A stretch of DNA of 64,000 nucleotides, taken from contig JBAKBP010007469.1 in assembly GCA_037953745.1 (NCBI GenBank), forward strand, positions 1-64,000, read 5' to 3'. The notes beneath the pieces are model-generated. The model made no database searches and was not told the DNA's origin. It saw only the letters and a program-made list of their open reading frames with translations. This document shows, in pieces, positions 43,066-54,504 of this stretch. Position 1 is the stretch's first letter, and every line of letters begins with the position of its first letter. Origin of the DNA: Lithodes maja. Lineage: Eukaryota > Arthropoda > Malacostraca > Decapoda > Lithodidae. A program made the translations under genes and the position numbers.

Positions 43066-44880
43066 GCATTACCTATGATACTGTATGGCACAATGTATTA
43101 AGTTTGACTAAAGACGAAATACTTAAGCTACAAAGAATTGAAAATATAGTATATCTCTTAATGTTAGGGGCAGCTAAGTATACACCAATTATCACTCATG
43201 GGAGAAATTGTAGCCTCTTCTATGAAGGCTAGAATTATATAGGGTAAACTACAATACTTAAGAAGTATATTTCAAGAGAACATTGATACTGGTGTAGTGT
43301 GTTAAATGATTGCTAATGCTTATCATTGGCTTACTGTAGGTTAGGAAAATACAGTTTAGTCTGTGCTGATATATGTAGTGACAATGAGCCTATGAGAGAA
43401 AACGGAACCATTCAATTTTATTATTATGCTCATCTATTATATTTTGTAATTATATGATAAGTCTATGCATTTGTATGTTTCTTTGTATTTTTTAGTTGGC
43501 CTATAAGTATTTATTTAATCTAGTTATAGGACTTTTAAACATATGATACTCATGTAGATAACATGGGGCAGGATGGGATTTTGGCACAATTTGATTTGTG
43601 TGGAACACTGTCAGGGGTTATATCCTTGTTATATGTGTTGTATGGTGAGTTTCATATTTATTTCTTAGTGAACATATTTGTGAATATACAAATGTTTATC
43701 TGTGGATTATGTGAATGAATTTGATTTATTAATATAAGATTTATAATTGATTACAGTTGTGCTGTGGGAAAACCTTTTGAGACATGTCAAACTTTTGCTA
43801 TAGGTATTATGATCTTAATCAGGTTTATGTTGTTCACAGGTAAACACGTACATTATTGGGTGACTTATTTTGCCTTAAATAAACGATTTGTTGATAGAAC
43901 AATATTCTTTTGATCCCCAATGAGTGATTGTATAGCCTTTGCTACACTTGTACTGATAATATAAATACAAAGGAGAGTATAAGTAAACTTCTGAAAGAGA
44001 TACTAATTGACATGAAAGAGAAAAACTATAATTAGACGAATGCTATAAAACAATATATTGCCATTGTAGACTTACGTTATGGCAACATAACCATAATGAA
44101 CACACAAGAACTGAAGAAGAACATTAAAGATTGGGACACCAGAACCTGGACCAATGAGCTGCAACAAAGATCAAGCTTGGAGATACACAGACAATGGAAG
44201 AGTGAAAATAGGAGTGAAGATACCATCTATGACAATACCCCAGCATCAATACTGTTATTTAAATGAAGATCAAAATAATACACTACCATTGAACAACAGA
44301 AATCGCTTTACGGAAGGATGCACAAGTTGTATTTTATGTGGAGCTGAAACAGAAGACCTAGAATATTTTGTACTATTCTGCACAGCATATGCAGAAGACA
44401 GGACAAAATCACCCATATTGCCACAGCCATATATTGAAAACAATAAGGAAACGATAGGAAGAGTTCTATTTAACGAGGAAAACATTAACATTGAAGGAGC
44501 AAATGAAATACTGTATACATTTTGGAGAACAAGAGACAAAAAAATATATAGGAACTTGAACAACAACCAAACTAGAAAATCACTGACGAGGAACTTAAAT
44601 GGTCGTAACCTGGTATTAAAACCAGAGAATACAAAAAAGGGGTTCCGTTTGGAAGAATTTACCCCCGAAATCATCACATCACATCACATATGCTGATATT
44701 ATAAACTTAACCCATTGAAGCTCTGATGTGTGTTAGCAGTTTATGTTGGCAATCATTAGATGATTGTATGCAGTTTAGGAAGGATCTGTGGGTATAAAAA
44801 GGGTAAAGACTATCTCAATCATCCCTCTGATTACTATATAACCTTCCTAATCTGAATAAAATCGTCTAAAATAATTACCA
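43066..44880 (+). pseudogene. LINE polymerase C-terminal fragments inside the satellite
   Basis: 43070-43300 encodes LTKDEILKLQRIEN and, after frame changes, GEIVASSMKAR, common in the post-RT region of some LINEs. After an AT-rich gap (43300-43980, nothing recognised), 43980-44700 continues with KKNIKDWDTRTW and a C-x2-C..C-type finger (CILCGAETEDLEYFVLFC) before the stop at 44694-44696. 44697-44880 is likely 3' untranslated sequence. The satellite leaves off near 43060 and resumes near 44900, so this is an insertion in a satellite spacer. Confidence 0.65.
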
Positions 44881-45084
44881 GAAAACAGAAAAGAAATGCT
44901 TATTGGATCTTGAAAGGGTTAAAATAACAGTATATAAAAAGATATACCATAACGTGTGTAAAGCAATATGAAAATAATATTTTAGACTTTTGAATAAATC
45001 AGTAAATGATAAAATATATAAATATATATTGTAAAATTGACAATTTGGAGATATACACTGTAGTAATACACCAGGGCCCATGTT

Positions 45085-45800
45085 TAGCTGAATGGGACGG
45101 TGTCAGATCGGTAACCCGAAGCTAGATGACTGGGACCAGTGTTAGGGTGCTGGTTCGTGGCTTGTTGACTCGTATTGGCATAAGGCCGTCAGCCTGGGGC
45201 TTTCAAACTGGGAACAGCGTTAGGCTGGCGTCACAGGGTTAACTGATTGGCACTGGCATTCGGCCAACAGTCTTGGGTGAACTGAATGGGACCTGCGCAA
45301 AGCCGGTGGCCCTGAGTTAACCGACTTGGTCCGGCGTTAGACCGGCAGCCAGGGGCTATCTAACTGCGACCGGCTTCAGGCTGGTGGCGGCTCGATACAA
45401 GCTGACTGGGACTAGTGATAGGCTGCCAGCCTGGGGCTAACGGTCTTGGATTGGCATTAGGCCGGAAGCCTGGGGTTAGCTGACTGGGACTGGCGTTAAG
45501 CCGGCAGGCCAGGGCTAGTTGACAGGGACCTGCATTAGGCCGTCTGCCCACCACTTGCTGACTGGAACTGACGTTAGACCAGTGGCCCAAAGTTATCTGA
45601 ACCAGGACAGGTGTTAGACCAGCTGCCCAAGGTTACCTGACCTGGACCGGCTATAGGCCTGCACCCCGGAACTGGCTGACCTGGACCGGCGTTTGGCAAA
45701 AGGTTAGAGACTAGCTGATAAGAACTGGCATTTGGTCAGCGGCCCGGGTCTAGCTAACTATGTTCGGGGTTGTGTCGGCGGCTAGAGGAAAACTTGATAA
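45085..45800. repeat. GC-rich minisatellite block
   Basis: About 17 degenerate units of ~42 bp, each with GCTGACTGGGACCGGCG-like and TTAGGCCGGCAGCC-like halves. The ends resemble the matching positions of the blocks at 46370 and 50288. Confidence 0.75.
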
Positions 45801-45870
45801 ATTTACTTGAGTTATCCATAATATTACATTTTCTTTTATTATTAAAATATGGAAGTGTTTATAAGGTTAA

Positions 45871-46163
45871 CACTCTCTGACTCATATGACGCTAGAGCGT
45901 CATATGGCGGTTTTGCCAAAATACTCATATGACGCTAGAGCGTCATATGAACTTATCTTAATATCTCTCTAATAAGTTATATGACGCTCTAGCGTCATTT
46001 AGGCCTCAGTAAGTTAGGTAAGTTAGATCAGAATCTGTCGAATGGTGGCAACCCAAGTTCCTCCGACTTCTAACGGTCCCTCAGTGAGATTTTGACTGTT
46101 GTGGGGATAATACCGTGCGGTCCGCCTCCTCGTCAGTAAGTTTACTATTTCAGTCTGAGGGGG
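45871..46163. mobile_element. Short TTAA-type element with repeated palindromes
   Basis: The satellite spacer reads GGTTAACTAATG elsewhere. Here TTAA (45867-45870) is followed by CACTCTCTGAC and ends GTCTGAGGGGG before TAACTAATG. Inside, the palindrome ATGACGCT-NN-AGCGTCAT occurs three times (near 45893, 45935 and 45980). The right TTAA has lost one base. About 293 bp, no coding capacity; piggyBac-like by target only. Confidence 0.6.
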
Positions 46164-46369
46164 TAACTAATGAAAATGTATATATTATCATGCATAATAT
46201 GTTGATATAATTTACTTGTAATAACATTATTTTTAAAGAGATACCATAACATGTGTTTGATAATATGAACATAATATTTAGTTAGACTTTTGAATGAAAA
46301 ATAAAATATTAAAATATAAATAAAATATATGTAATTTCAAAATGCACATTGACATACAATGTAGTTATA

Positions 46370-47110
46370 GCCCGGGGCCTAGGTTTAGGTGACTGTGAAC
46401 GGTGTCAGATCGGCGACTCAAAGCTAGCTGACTGAGACCAGTGTTAGGGCTGTGGTTCGTGGCTTGTTGACTGGTATTGGCATTAGGCCGGCAGCACGGG
46501 ACTAGCTAACTGAAACCAGAGTTAGGCCTGCAATCCGAGGTTAGCTGATTAGTACCGACCTTAGGCAAGCAGTTTTGGGAAAACTGACTGGGTCAGGTGC
46601 TAAGCCGGTGGACCAGAGTTAGCTGACTGGGTCCGACAATAGACCGGCAGCCAGGGGCTACCTAACAGGTACTTGCGCTAGGCTGGTGGCAGCCCGATGC
46701 CAGTGGACTGGAACCGGTGATAGGCTGACAGTCTGGGGATAACTGTTTTGGATCAGCATTAGGCCGACAGCCCGGGACTAGCTGACTGGGACTGGTGTTC
46801 GGAAGGCGGGCTTTGTTTAGTTGACTGGGACCTTCGTTAGGATGTCGACCCACCACTTGATGACTGAGACTGCTGTTGGGGCGGTGGCCCAGGATTTTCA
46901 GACTGTGAAATGCGTTTGGACGACGGCCAAAGGTTATCTGACTAGGACTGGTGTTAGGTATGCTGTCCAAGGTTACCTGTCTGGGACCGGCGATAGGCCT
47001 GCGTCCCGGAGCTGGCTGACCTGGACAGACTTTGAGCAAAAAGCCGTAGGCTAGCTGATAAGAACTGGCATTTGGACAGGTCTACCTAACTCTGTTCGGC
47101 GTTGTGTCGG
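46370..47110. repeat. GC-rich minisatellite block
   Basis: Second complete block of the ~42-bp units, parallel to 45085-45800 and starting with the same GGTGTCAGATCGG marker. Frames across it are repeat artefacts. Confidence 0.75.
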
Positions 47111-47223
47111 CGGTCAAAGGAAAACTTGATAAACTTACTTGAATTACTCATAAAATTATGTTTTTTTTATTTATTATAAAAAGAGGTATTTAGAAGGTTA
47201 ACTAATAAAAATTTATATATTAT

Positions 47224-49297
47224 TGTAGTACTTATTTCTAAGTTTGCTACTAAGGTGGGAATATTTCGACAGTTGTTCAGAAGTTCGTAAACTTTATTTA
47301 ACAAAACTTCCTGGTAATATATTTCCTCATAACAATCGATTCTCTGTTCAGGCCGAAATGAGTTTAATCCATAAATTGAATATTACCGTCGACCCAATAT
47401 AGATTGTACTTTGGAACTCTTAAATTCCTGTTACCAACTATTTGGGTACCCGTTATTCAGGCATTGGTTCACTCCGACGTCGATCGAAAAGCACGTCGTT
47501 ATTTCAAAAGAATTAACAAAACTTTATTACGCCTCGATATGTCCTATAGTAAGACCAAGGCTTTAACCTATCTAATCTAAACGTCCCTAAACGTACAACC
47601 TATCTGTATTCAGTATATAATATCATATGTTTGACTACGCCTCAATATGTCCAATCGTAGGACCTAGGCTTTAATCCAGTTAATCTAGACGTTCTTATAT
47701 TTACATCTCATCTATTTATATCATATATCTCAGAACATGTAAATAGGCGCCCGTAGACAATTACTTAAATCTAACTCTGCTCCGGAGCATCCCTCACTCC
47801 TGATTCCTATTTCACAAATGAAGTTATACAATACAATTAACCTCCTATTTTATTTCACTTATAATCAAGTTTCAACTCATATAGATCATTACATAATTCA
47901 ATATATCCGATATGTCAACATTGCCTTATTACAAAAATTTAACACTTGATCGCCTGGTATATCAGAACACTATTTCATTTAAAATAAAATTACTACTTTC
48001 ACTAATACAACACCCCTGGTAATAGTCACCTCGACTTGTTACTTATGTCATGATTACAGGGTCGCTTAATCTGAGAACCGTGTTCCGTACAATAGTCTCT
48101 CTAATCGAATAACAATGTTTCCTTTACATATTAACAATATATTTCATCAAACGGAGTAGTGTCCTTCCTGACTATTGCTTCAGCTAGGTCTAACCTATCA
48201 CAAACATGATTAATTCCTATTCTTAAATAAGTGGTACAACCCCGTTATCATTATATAAACAGACTCCCATATGATTCTTAGTAATCCCCTTTACTTATTA
48301 CCCTATGAGATCCTATCCTATTTATAGCTAAATGGCATGGAGCCTTCTCTATCATTAATAGCTATCTCTCTCAACAATACATCTTATTATTGCTTCATGA
48401 GTCTATCGATTTCTCTTTCTTTTTGTTCTATAAGAACACATCTAATTTTAATTGGTTGGAACCACTGGGTTTGTCAAGCATTTTTCTCTCTTTCTTTTTA
48501 ATCTATTTCGGGCCCATTAAGGGTCCTTTAAAAAGTCTGGGTTGTTTCTGGAGCAGTCTTCACCACCTCATAGCCGGCCAATATGTCTTCTTGAAGTCTT
48601 CAGTCCCATCTACTACTTGTCGCCCCTCTTGAATTGCTTGGCTAATAGTGTGTAACCTAGCAATATGACGACAAGCACCAGGATACTGATGGTGCATCTG
48701 GTTCGCAGTGGAAGGTTGTTGTAGGCCAGAGGTGGACGTTATTGGTGGGTGGTAAGCTAGCGGGTAGGCTGGAGCAGGATTGGCCTAGCTCCCATCACTG
48801 TACAGGTGAGGGAGAGGTAGAGAGTTGCTGGCAGGTTGACCCAGTGGAGTCTGTGACGTGAGTGACGTCTGCAGCCCCTCCCCCCTCCCTTTATAGCTCT
48901 GCCTCACGATGCGGCGCACTGTGATTGGCTGAGCCGGCCGCCCGGGCAGTACTACCTCTAGCCGCGCACTTTGAATGTTTCTTTCTCCCTCCTCGGGTCA
49001 TCCTTCATCGTAGTAAGTCCCAGGGAGATGGTTGCAATGGTCTTGTAGTGGCTTACGGGAGTAGGGGGCTTGCACTGATGTGATAGACTTATTGCAACTT
49101 GAAGGAACGGCCGGTGGAGGGAGCGAGAGCGATTTTGAAGGGGGAGATGTGTGTGCAGCTGACTCGGTCTTCACACACTCCGACAACGGAGACTCCTGAT
49201 TGGCGGGCGTGGCAGAGTTGTGGAAATGTCAAACTCAGCTGATTTAAAGGGATGGTGATTTGAAGCGCGTTGATTGGCTGGCAGGATTCTTGCTTTA
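47224..49297. mobile_element. 2.07-kb insertion, possibly a solo LTR
   Basis: It interrupts the satellite spacer and is flanked by ATTAT (47219-47223 and 49298-49302). It starts TGTAGTACTTATT and ends GCTTTA, with no terminal inverted repeat. The left two thirds are AT-rich; the right third is GC-rich with CCTTTATAGC near 48889 and inverted CCAAT boxes (GATTGG). It has no supported gene. Length, TG start and 5-bp duplication suggest a solo LTR, but the 3' end is TA, not CA, and no partner is in the window. Confidence 0.45.
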
Positions 49298-49553
49298 ATT
49301 ATCATACATAATATGCTGATATTATTTACTTGAAATAATATTATATGTAAAGAGATACCATAACGGATGTTTTATAATATTAAAATATCATTTTGTTAGA
49401 CTTTTCAATGAAACCGACAAAAATATAATATATATATATATAGATGTAACTTCAGAATGTAAATTAACAAGTTGACATAATAGAATGTAGTTATAACCCA
49501 GGGCTCATGTATAGCTGAATGGGAACGGTGTCAGACCAGCGACTCGAGGCTAG

Positions 49554-50285
49554 CGACGCAAGCACAACTTGAAAATTAACCCTTCATCTTCTCTTAATAT
49601 ACTTGGTGTCTCTTTTTCTTCTGATCTCTCTTGGAAATATCATATTTACCACTCTTGCTAAAACAGCTTCTTAGAAGCTGGGTGTGCTCAACTACCTCCA
49701 GGGCTTCTTTACCAGTGCACAGCTTCTTGCTTTGTACAGGGGCACATGCATTGAGTATTGTTCACACATGGGGGAGAGGATCCTCTCACACAGAACTCCT
49801 AGACAAAGTAGAAAAGAAAGCCTTCCGTGTCATTAACTCGCATCCACTCACCAATTCTCTGCAGTCTCTCTCTCTCCATTGCAATGTTGCATCTCTCTCA
49901 CTATTCTACCGCTATTACAATGATCAATGTTCTTCGGAGCTCTCTCAGTGTATCCCCCCCCCCCCCTGCTCTTCGTAGAGCACGTAGCACCCGTCATGTA
50001 ACACAATTCTACCCCTACTCTATGCAACTCTCCAACCCAAGAGTGAAACATTATCCTCAATCTTTCTTCTATTCAACAGTTGAGCTCTGGAACTCTCTCC
50101 CAGAATTAGTCTTCCCCTCTTCCTATGAATTAAATTGCTTCAAATTCCGTGTGACCAGGCATTTTGGCTTGAACATCCCTTGATTTTGTGCCCTGTCACT
50201 CTTTCAACTCTGTTGGAGGCAATCGCTACATGCAATTCTGCCTTTTGTCTCCCTCACTTACATAGAACAAAATATATATAATACA
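49554..50285 (+). pseudogene. LINE polymerase C-terminal fragment
   Basis: After stops and shifts, the frames show LGVSFSSDLSWKYHI, GTCIEYCSHM, KAFRVINSHPLT and, near the end, YFYSTVELWNSLP-type residues (WNSLPE..FPSSYEL..FK). This is the usual C-terminal region of Jockey/CR1-type LINEs in arthropods. A run of Cs near 49955 marks one frameshift. Ends in an AT-rich tail; the satellite resumes at 50286. Confidence 0.7.
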
Positions 50286-50703
50286 ATGCTGACTGGGACC
50301 AGTGTTAGGGCAGTGGTTTGCGTCTTGTTGACTGGTACAGTATTGGCGTTAGGCCAGTAGCCCGGGGCTAGCTAACTGGGACCAGTGTTTATTCGACGGC
50401 CTTGGGTTAACTGATTGATCGGAATTAGGCCAGCAGTCTTGGGGTAACTGACTTGGCCCGGCTCTAAGCCGGTGGAACGAAGTTAGCTGACTGGGTCCGG
50501 CATTAGACTGGTAGCCTGAGGCTACCTAACTGGGACCGGCGCTAGACTGGTGGCAGCCCAATGCAAGCTGACTGGGACTGGAGATAGGTTGGCAGCCTAG
50601 GGCTAACTGTCTTGGATCGGTATTAGGCCGGAAGCCTGTTACTAGCTGACTGGGACTGGCCTTAGGCCGGTGGGCCGGGGCTAGTTGACTGGGACCTGCA
50701 TTA
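50286..50703. repeat. GC-rich minisatellite block, last in the window
   Basis: Ten or so ~42-bp units continuing the block that starts near 49500 and is split by the LINE. It ends abruptly at GACCTGCATTA, where BEL-derived sequence begins. Confidence 0.7.
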
Positions 50704-51020
50704 GAATTCGGTTAACTCTACAACCTCATACTCAGTCTTACCTAAGGAACCAGTACATCCCTGGAGTTGCAGATGTTCTTTACTTACCCTACTTGCATCA
50801 AGCTGTGATAAAGTGGCACGTAAGATGAAGCTGTGTTGTGAACATTGATCCAAAAAAACTCTTACCTTATTGGTATTAGGCCTACCTGTCTTGTTGATTA
50901 AGGGACTTTGTACGGTAGGCAACAAAACACTATTTCGGTTCGAAGCCACAGCCATTGTCACTGTTTGTTCAGGGGTCACTGTTTGCATAGACTGTTCAGC
51001 GCGTGGCGTTGGACACAAAT
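50704..51020 (-). pseudogene. BEL/Pao protease fragment
   Basis: About 105 minus-strand codons with TVTMAVASNRNSVLLPTVQ and VFLDQCSQHSF. They line up with residues ~395-490 of the BEL gag-pol at 31767 but differ at many positions, so this is a second BEL lineage. Cut at both ends. Confidence 0.75.
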
Positions 51021-51961
51021 AGTTGAAATGTTTCTGTTAACAAAATTGACATGGCCTAATTCTAGGATTGGTACATACTTGGATAGAGAAGGTATGTGGA
51101 AAGTACTGAGAATATACGGAGTAAATGGCAGGTTGCTGAGAGCAGTGAAGAGCATGTGTGAGAGTGCAAAGGTGTCAGTACGTGTGGAGAATGAGCAGAG
51201 CGTGTTCGTTGATCTGAAAGTTGGGTTGAAACAGGGGTGTGTGATGTCCATGTGGTTGTTTAATGTATATATGGATGGAGTCATAAAACAAATACGAGGA
51301 AGAGCAGTGGGTGTTGGTGTACCGCTGATAAGGGAGAGAAATGAGTGGAAGGTGCCTGTACTGCTGTTTGCCACTGATACAGTTCTGATGAGTGATAGTG
51401 AATGCAGGGAAGAGCATGGTTATGGTCTTTGAAATGGGTGCAGCCACAGAGTGTGAGGTGAAGTTGAACGGTTAGGCTATGGAGAATGTCAGCTCATTTA
51501 AGTATCTGGGCAGTGAGCTAAGTAAAGATGGGAGTATTGATGAAGAAGTGCGAGAGAGGGTGCAACAGGGGAAGAGGATTGTAGGCACGCTGAAAGCAGT
51601 AACATGAAATAGGGTGGTCAGCATGGCAGTAAAGACGTCCTTGCATGAGAGTGTGGAAATCACGACATTGCCTAACAGAAGCGAAGCATGGACGTTGGTG
51701 GAGAGACTCAGACCAAGAGTGAGAGGTTACCTGAGAAGTGCGTGCGGAGTTACATGGAGGGATAGACAGACGAATGAGGAAGTAAGAGAGAGGTGTGGTG
51801 TGGATCTAGATGTGCTGGAAAGTGTGAAAAGGAACACCTTGAGATGGTTTGGCCAAATGGAACGTATGAGAAGCAAGAGAATGACTAACAGAGTGTACGC
51901 GAGCGAGTTGGAAGGACAGAGAGGCAGAGTTAAACTGAGTGAGAGGTGGAAGGATGGAGTG
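51021..51961 (+). pseudogene. LINE reverse transcriptase fragment with C-terminal tail
   Basis: From about 51080: DREGMWKVL, GLKQGCVMS (RT block with Q-G), VLLFATDTVLM (FADD box changed to FATD), then after shifts SSFKYLGSELSKDGSIDEEV, EAWTL and CGVTWRDRQTNEEVRER. This is the same post-RT layout as the LINE at 1-424. At least three frame breaks. It stops where an LTR end begins at 51962. 51021-51080 is unassigned. Confidence 0.75.
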
Positions 51962-52130
51962 TGTTACGACCTGGCACTCGGGTACACAAGGGCTCTCAAT
52001 CAGGACTCGAATACGGCTCGCTGCCACAACGGAAACACACGATCCCAACCCCTGAGTACTGCCAGCCGAACAAAAAACACCAATACCCTCCAGAGTTCAA
52101 TCTGCTATAACGGGGTATACAAGAACTCGG
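51962..52130 (-). repeat. Terminal 169 bp of a Gypsy B-type LTR
   Basis: TGTTACGACCTGGCACTCGG onward is the reverse complement of the LTR end (compare 13674-13842). It breaks off at GAACTCGG, where the A2 LTR begins. Confidence 0.8.
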
Positions 52131-53992
52131 TGTTACGACCGGGCACTCGGGTACACTAGGGCTCTTACACAGGACTCGAGTATGGCTCGCTGCCACAACG
52201 GAAACACACGATCCCAACCCCAGAGTACTGCCAGCCGAACAAAAAACGCCACTACCCTCCAGAGTTCTATCTGCTATAACGGGGTATACAAGAACTCGGT
52301 ACTAGCGTTTCACACAACAGACTAATAATAAGACGGGAGTTATCTAGTCTGGTCAACAATCAAACAAAGAAGAAAGTACTACAACACTAAAGAATAGTGT
52401 TGGCCGAAGCCGAAGTAATCCACCCTTGAACTAAGAACTTAAGAAGTCCTCCACCCTCTACTTCGGATCGGCACTATTACGTTACGTTAAACAATAGTCC
52501 TCGAGCATCAAGCAAGGAATCTTCTGATAAGTTAGATGCTTCTCGAATACTCATAAGAAGTAAGTATCTGATTTTGAACAGCAATTTAATGAATAACTCA
52601 CTGGTAATTAAAGGCTTTAAATTGACATAAGAAGAATTATAAGAATAAGAATAAGCAATAGGATATGGCAAACATTAAGAAGAAGTACTCCGACAATGCA
52701 CTGGCAATAGCCTACTAAGATTGTGCTCGTGGGCCACTAATCTCTGAAGTAGCTAAGCGTGCCACACATGAAATCAATAGTGCTTAAACAATAATATACA
52801 TAAAGAGAAGCTTCAATACTATACTGTATCTGCTGGTCGAGCAAAGTCTAGCTGGGATATCTAAGGTTAAGAGACAATGGCTGAGCAAGCGGCTCGTAGC
52901 CTAGCGAGGTCCTTAAGACTGTGCGGCCAAATTACGTTAATTGACGGGATGCTCTCTTGAGAGATCCAGATCACTAGTATCTGGTTCTCTCCTGGCGATC
53001 CTCTCAAAGTCAAGCAATTGAGATAGCACAGTGTTGGGTGGCAGAGGCAAAAGCCCTCACTCGCAACACAGTGCTAAACTCCCACGGTACACAGTCAGAA
53101 AGACCACCTAGGCGTTCCACGTCTCCGTTGCAATTGTACTGGTTCAACCGCAACCTAGTACTCATAGGAAATCACAACTCAGAAACCCTATCCCAGTCTA
53201 GCATTGCCTAAACCAGCAGAAAACAGGAACATGAATAATCGCACACAGGGAAATGCATATACGAGTGCAACAAACATCAATCAATCCTATTCTAGTTAAC
53301 CCTTCCAAAAATAGGCTATCTAACAGGCACTTATCTCGTGAGAACTCAAGCGATAATACTTTGGCTGACTAAATCTGCACCAAAGGGGTCATGGAGGTTA
53401 AACAGGGACGAGAAGAGAAGAAGATAGGCTGTTCAGAGAGTAGAGAAAGTTCACATCAGTCGGAAGAATATGGATAGTTGCAAGGGATATGAGAAGTCGC
53501 TTTGCCTGATGAGTTCTGAAGAATGGTGGCAAGAACCTCTCTTTTTATACTCGGCCCTCTAGCGGCATATCTCAAACTACTTAAGGACCGCCCACTGGCA
53601 ATCATGACGTCATATTCTCTCTCAATCTGGGATCGACAAAGAACTTCCCAAGCGCTGAAAGGGAGGAAGGGAGGAGGGAGGAGGGAATTAGGCCTATCTG
53701 CCCGCGTGGCGCACTCACTGGTCCCCGTTACGTAATATCTCTCTCTCTCTCCTCTCATCATTACATATAAGTCCCACACACAATACTTATAACTAATGAT
53801 ATAAAATAGAACTCGTTGACTCAGATGAAAACAAAATACATATTTATAATACTTATAGTACAACGGCTCACATAAACTAAGTTAGGAAACTCTACACAGA
53901 CTACAGCCAAAGTTCCTGCCCTGACGATCCTAGCGAGAGTGGGGCCTGACTGGGCGTTCTGTACAGCATGCTCATACTCGACATGCGTCACA
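52131..53992 (-). repeat. 3' LTR of Gypsy A2
   Basis: 1,862 bp. The complement begins TGTGACGCATGTCGAG at 53992 and ends GTCGTAACA at 52131. It holds the TGACGTCA site, TATA box and the CCGAAGTA/TACTTCGG pair. Confidence 0.9.
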
Positions 53993-54504
53993 CCTCCCCC
54001 AAGATTTTACTTGCTCAACCCTGAGCTAAAATCTGATATACAGAACCCCATCAAACCCCTCACACCCAGCGACCGCATGGCACTAAAACAACGCTGAGTT
54101 TATCACTAAAACACATCTTATAAAAAAAAATTCACATTTCATAACTCCTCCCAACAATAGTAAAAGACATAATATCATGCTCCCAGAGCGAGCTTACAGC
54201 AGCTCAGCCGTTTGATAGTTCGTGGACTACTCAAACACTATAGGCTATGACAAACTTATACAATTATCTATATCAAAAAGAAAGAGTTTTTATATGATTT
54301 TTATATTTTAATATGTTTTTTTCCGGCTGCACTATAAGGGCAGCCTATTTTCTTCTATACCAAACGCTCAACAATCCTGCTTTACGACCCAATACGCTGG
54401 GCTACAACCGCGAGCCAACAAGCACCAAGCGCAAAATACTACTCAAACCAAAGCAGGAGGCTACCCGTGTGTCAATCTCTTCGGGATCATACACCTGTGA
54501 TAGC
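53993..54504 (-). other. Gypsy A2 3' untranslated region and polypurine tract
   Basis: Noncoding; GGGGGAGG (complement of 53993-54000) borders the LTR. The inverted repeat GGCTGC/GCAGCC near 54327-54348 is shared with the other copies. No gene seen. Confidence 0.6.

Larger units (their letters stand above)
42760..50703. repeat. Higher-order satellite (~1.05 kb period) with GC-rich minisatellite and AT-rich spacer, interrupted by mobile elements
   Basis: Blocks of degenerate ~42-bp units (core CTAGCTGACTGGGACCGGCG, then TTAGGCCGGCAGCC) alternate with an AT-rich spacer. The spacer contains AACTAATGAAAAT..TATATTAT and AGAGATACCATAAC in each block. Marker GGTGTCAGATCGG occurs near 45100 and 46410, and as GGTGTCAGACCAG near 49528. 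Subtracting inserted elements, the period is about 1.0-1.06 kb. Open frames in the GC-rich parts are artefacts of the repeat. Confidence 0.7.

Noticed and set aside
44154..44696. A 180-codon frame as a host gene
   Set aside because: It has a LINE-type C-terminal Cys finger and is preceded by further LINE remnants in other frames; it is a retrotransposon tail.
45085..45800. Possible CRISPR array from regular short repeats
   Set aside because: Units are degenerate and adjoining, with no unique spacers, and the sequence is eukaryotic satellite-like.
46662..47039. Frames over the GC-rich tandem repeats (also 45360-45590 and 46821-47054)
   Set aside because: The translated repeats merely mirror the ~42-bp DNA repeat and shift with unit length; no start or codon signal.
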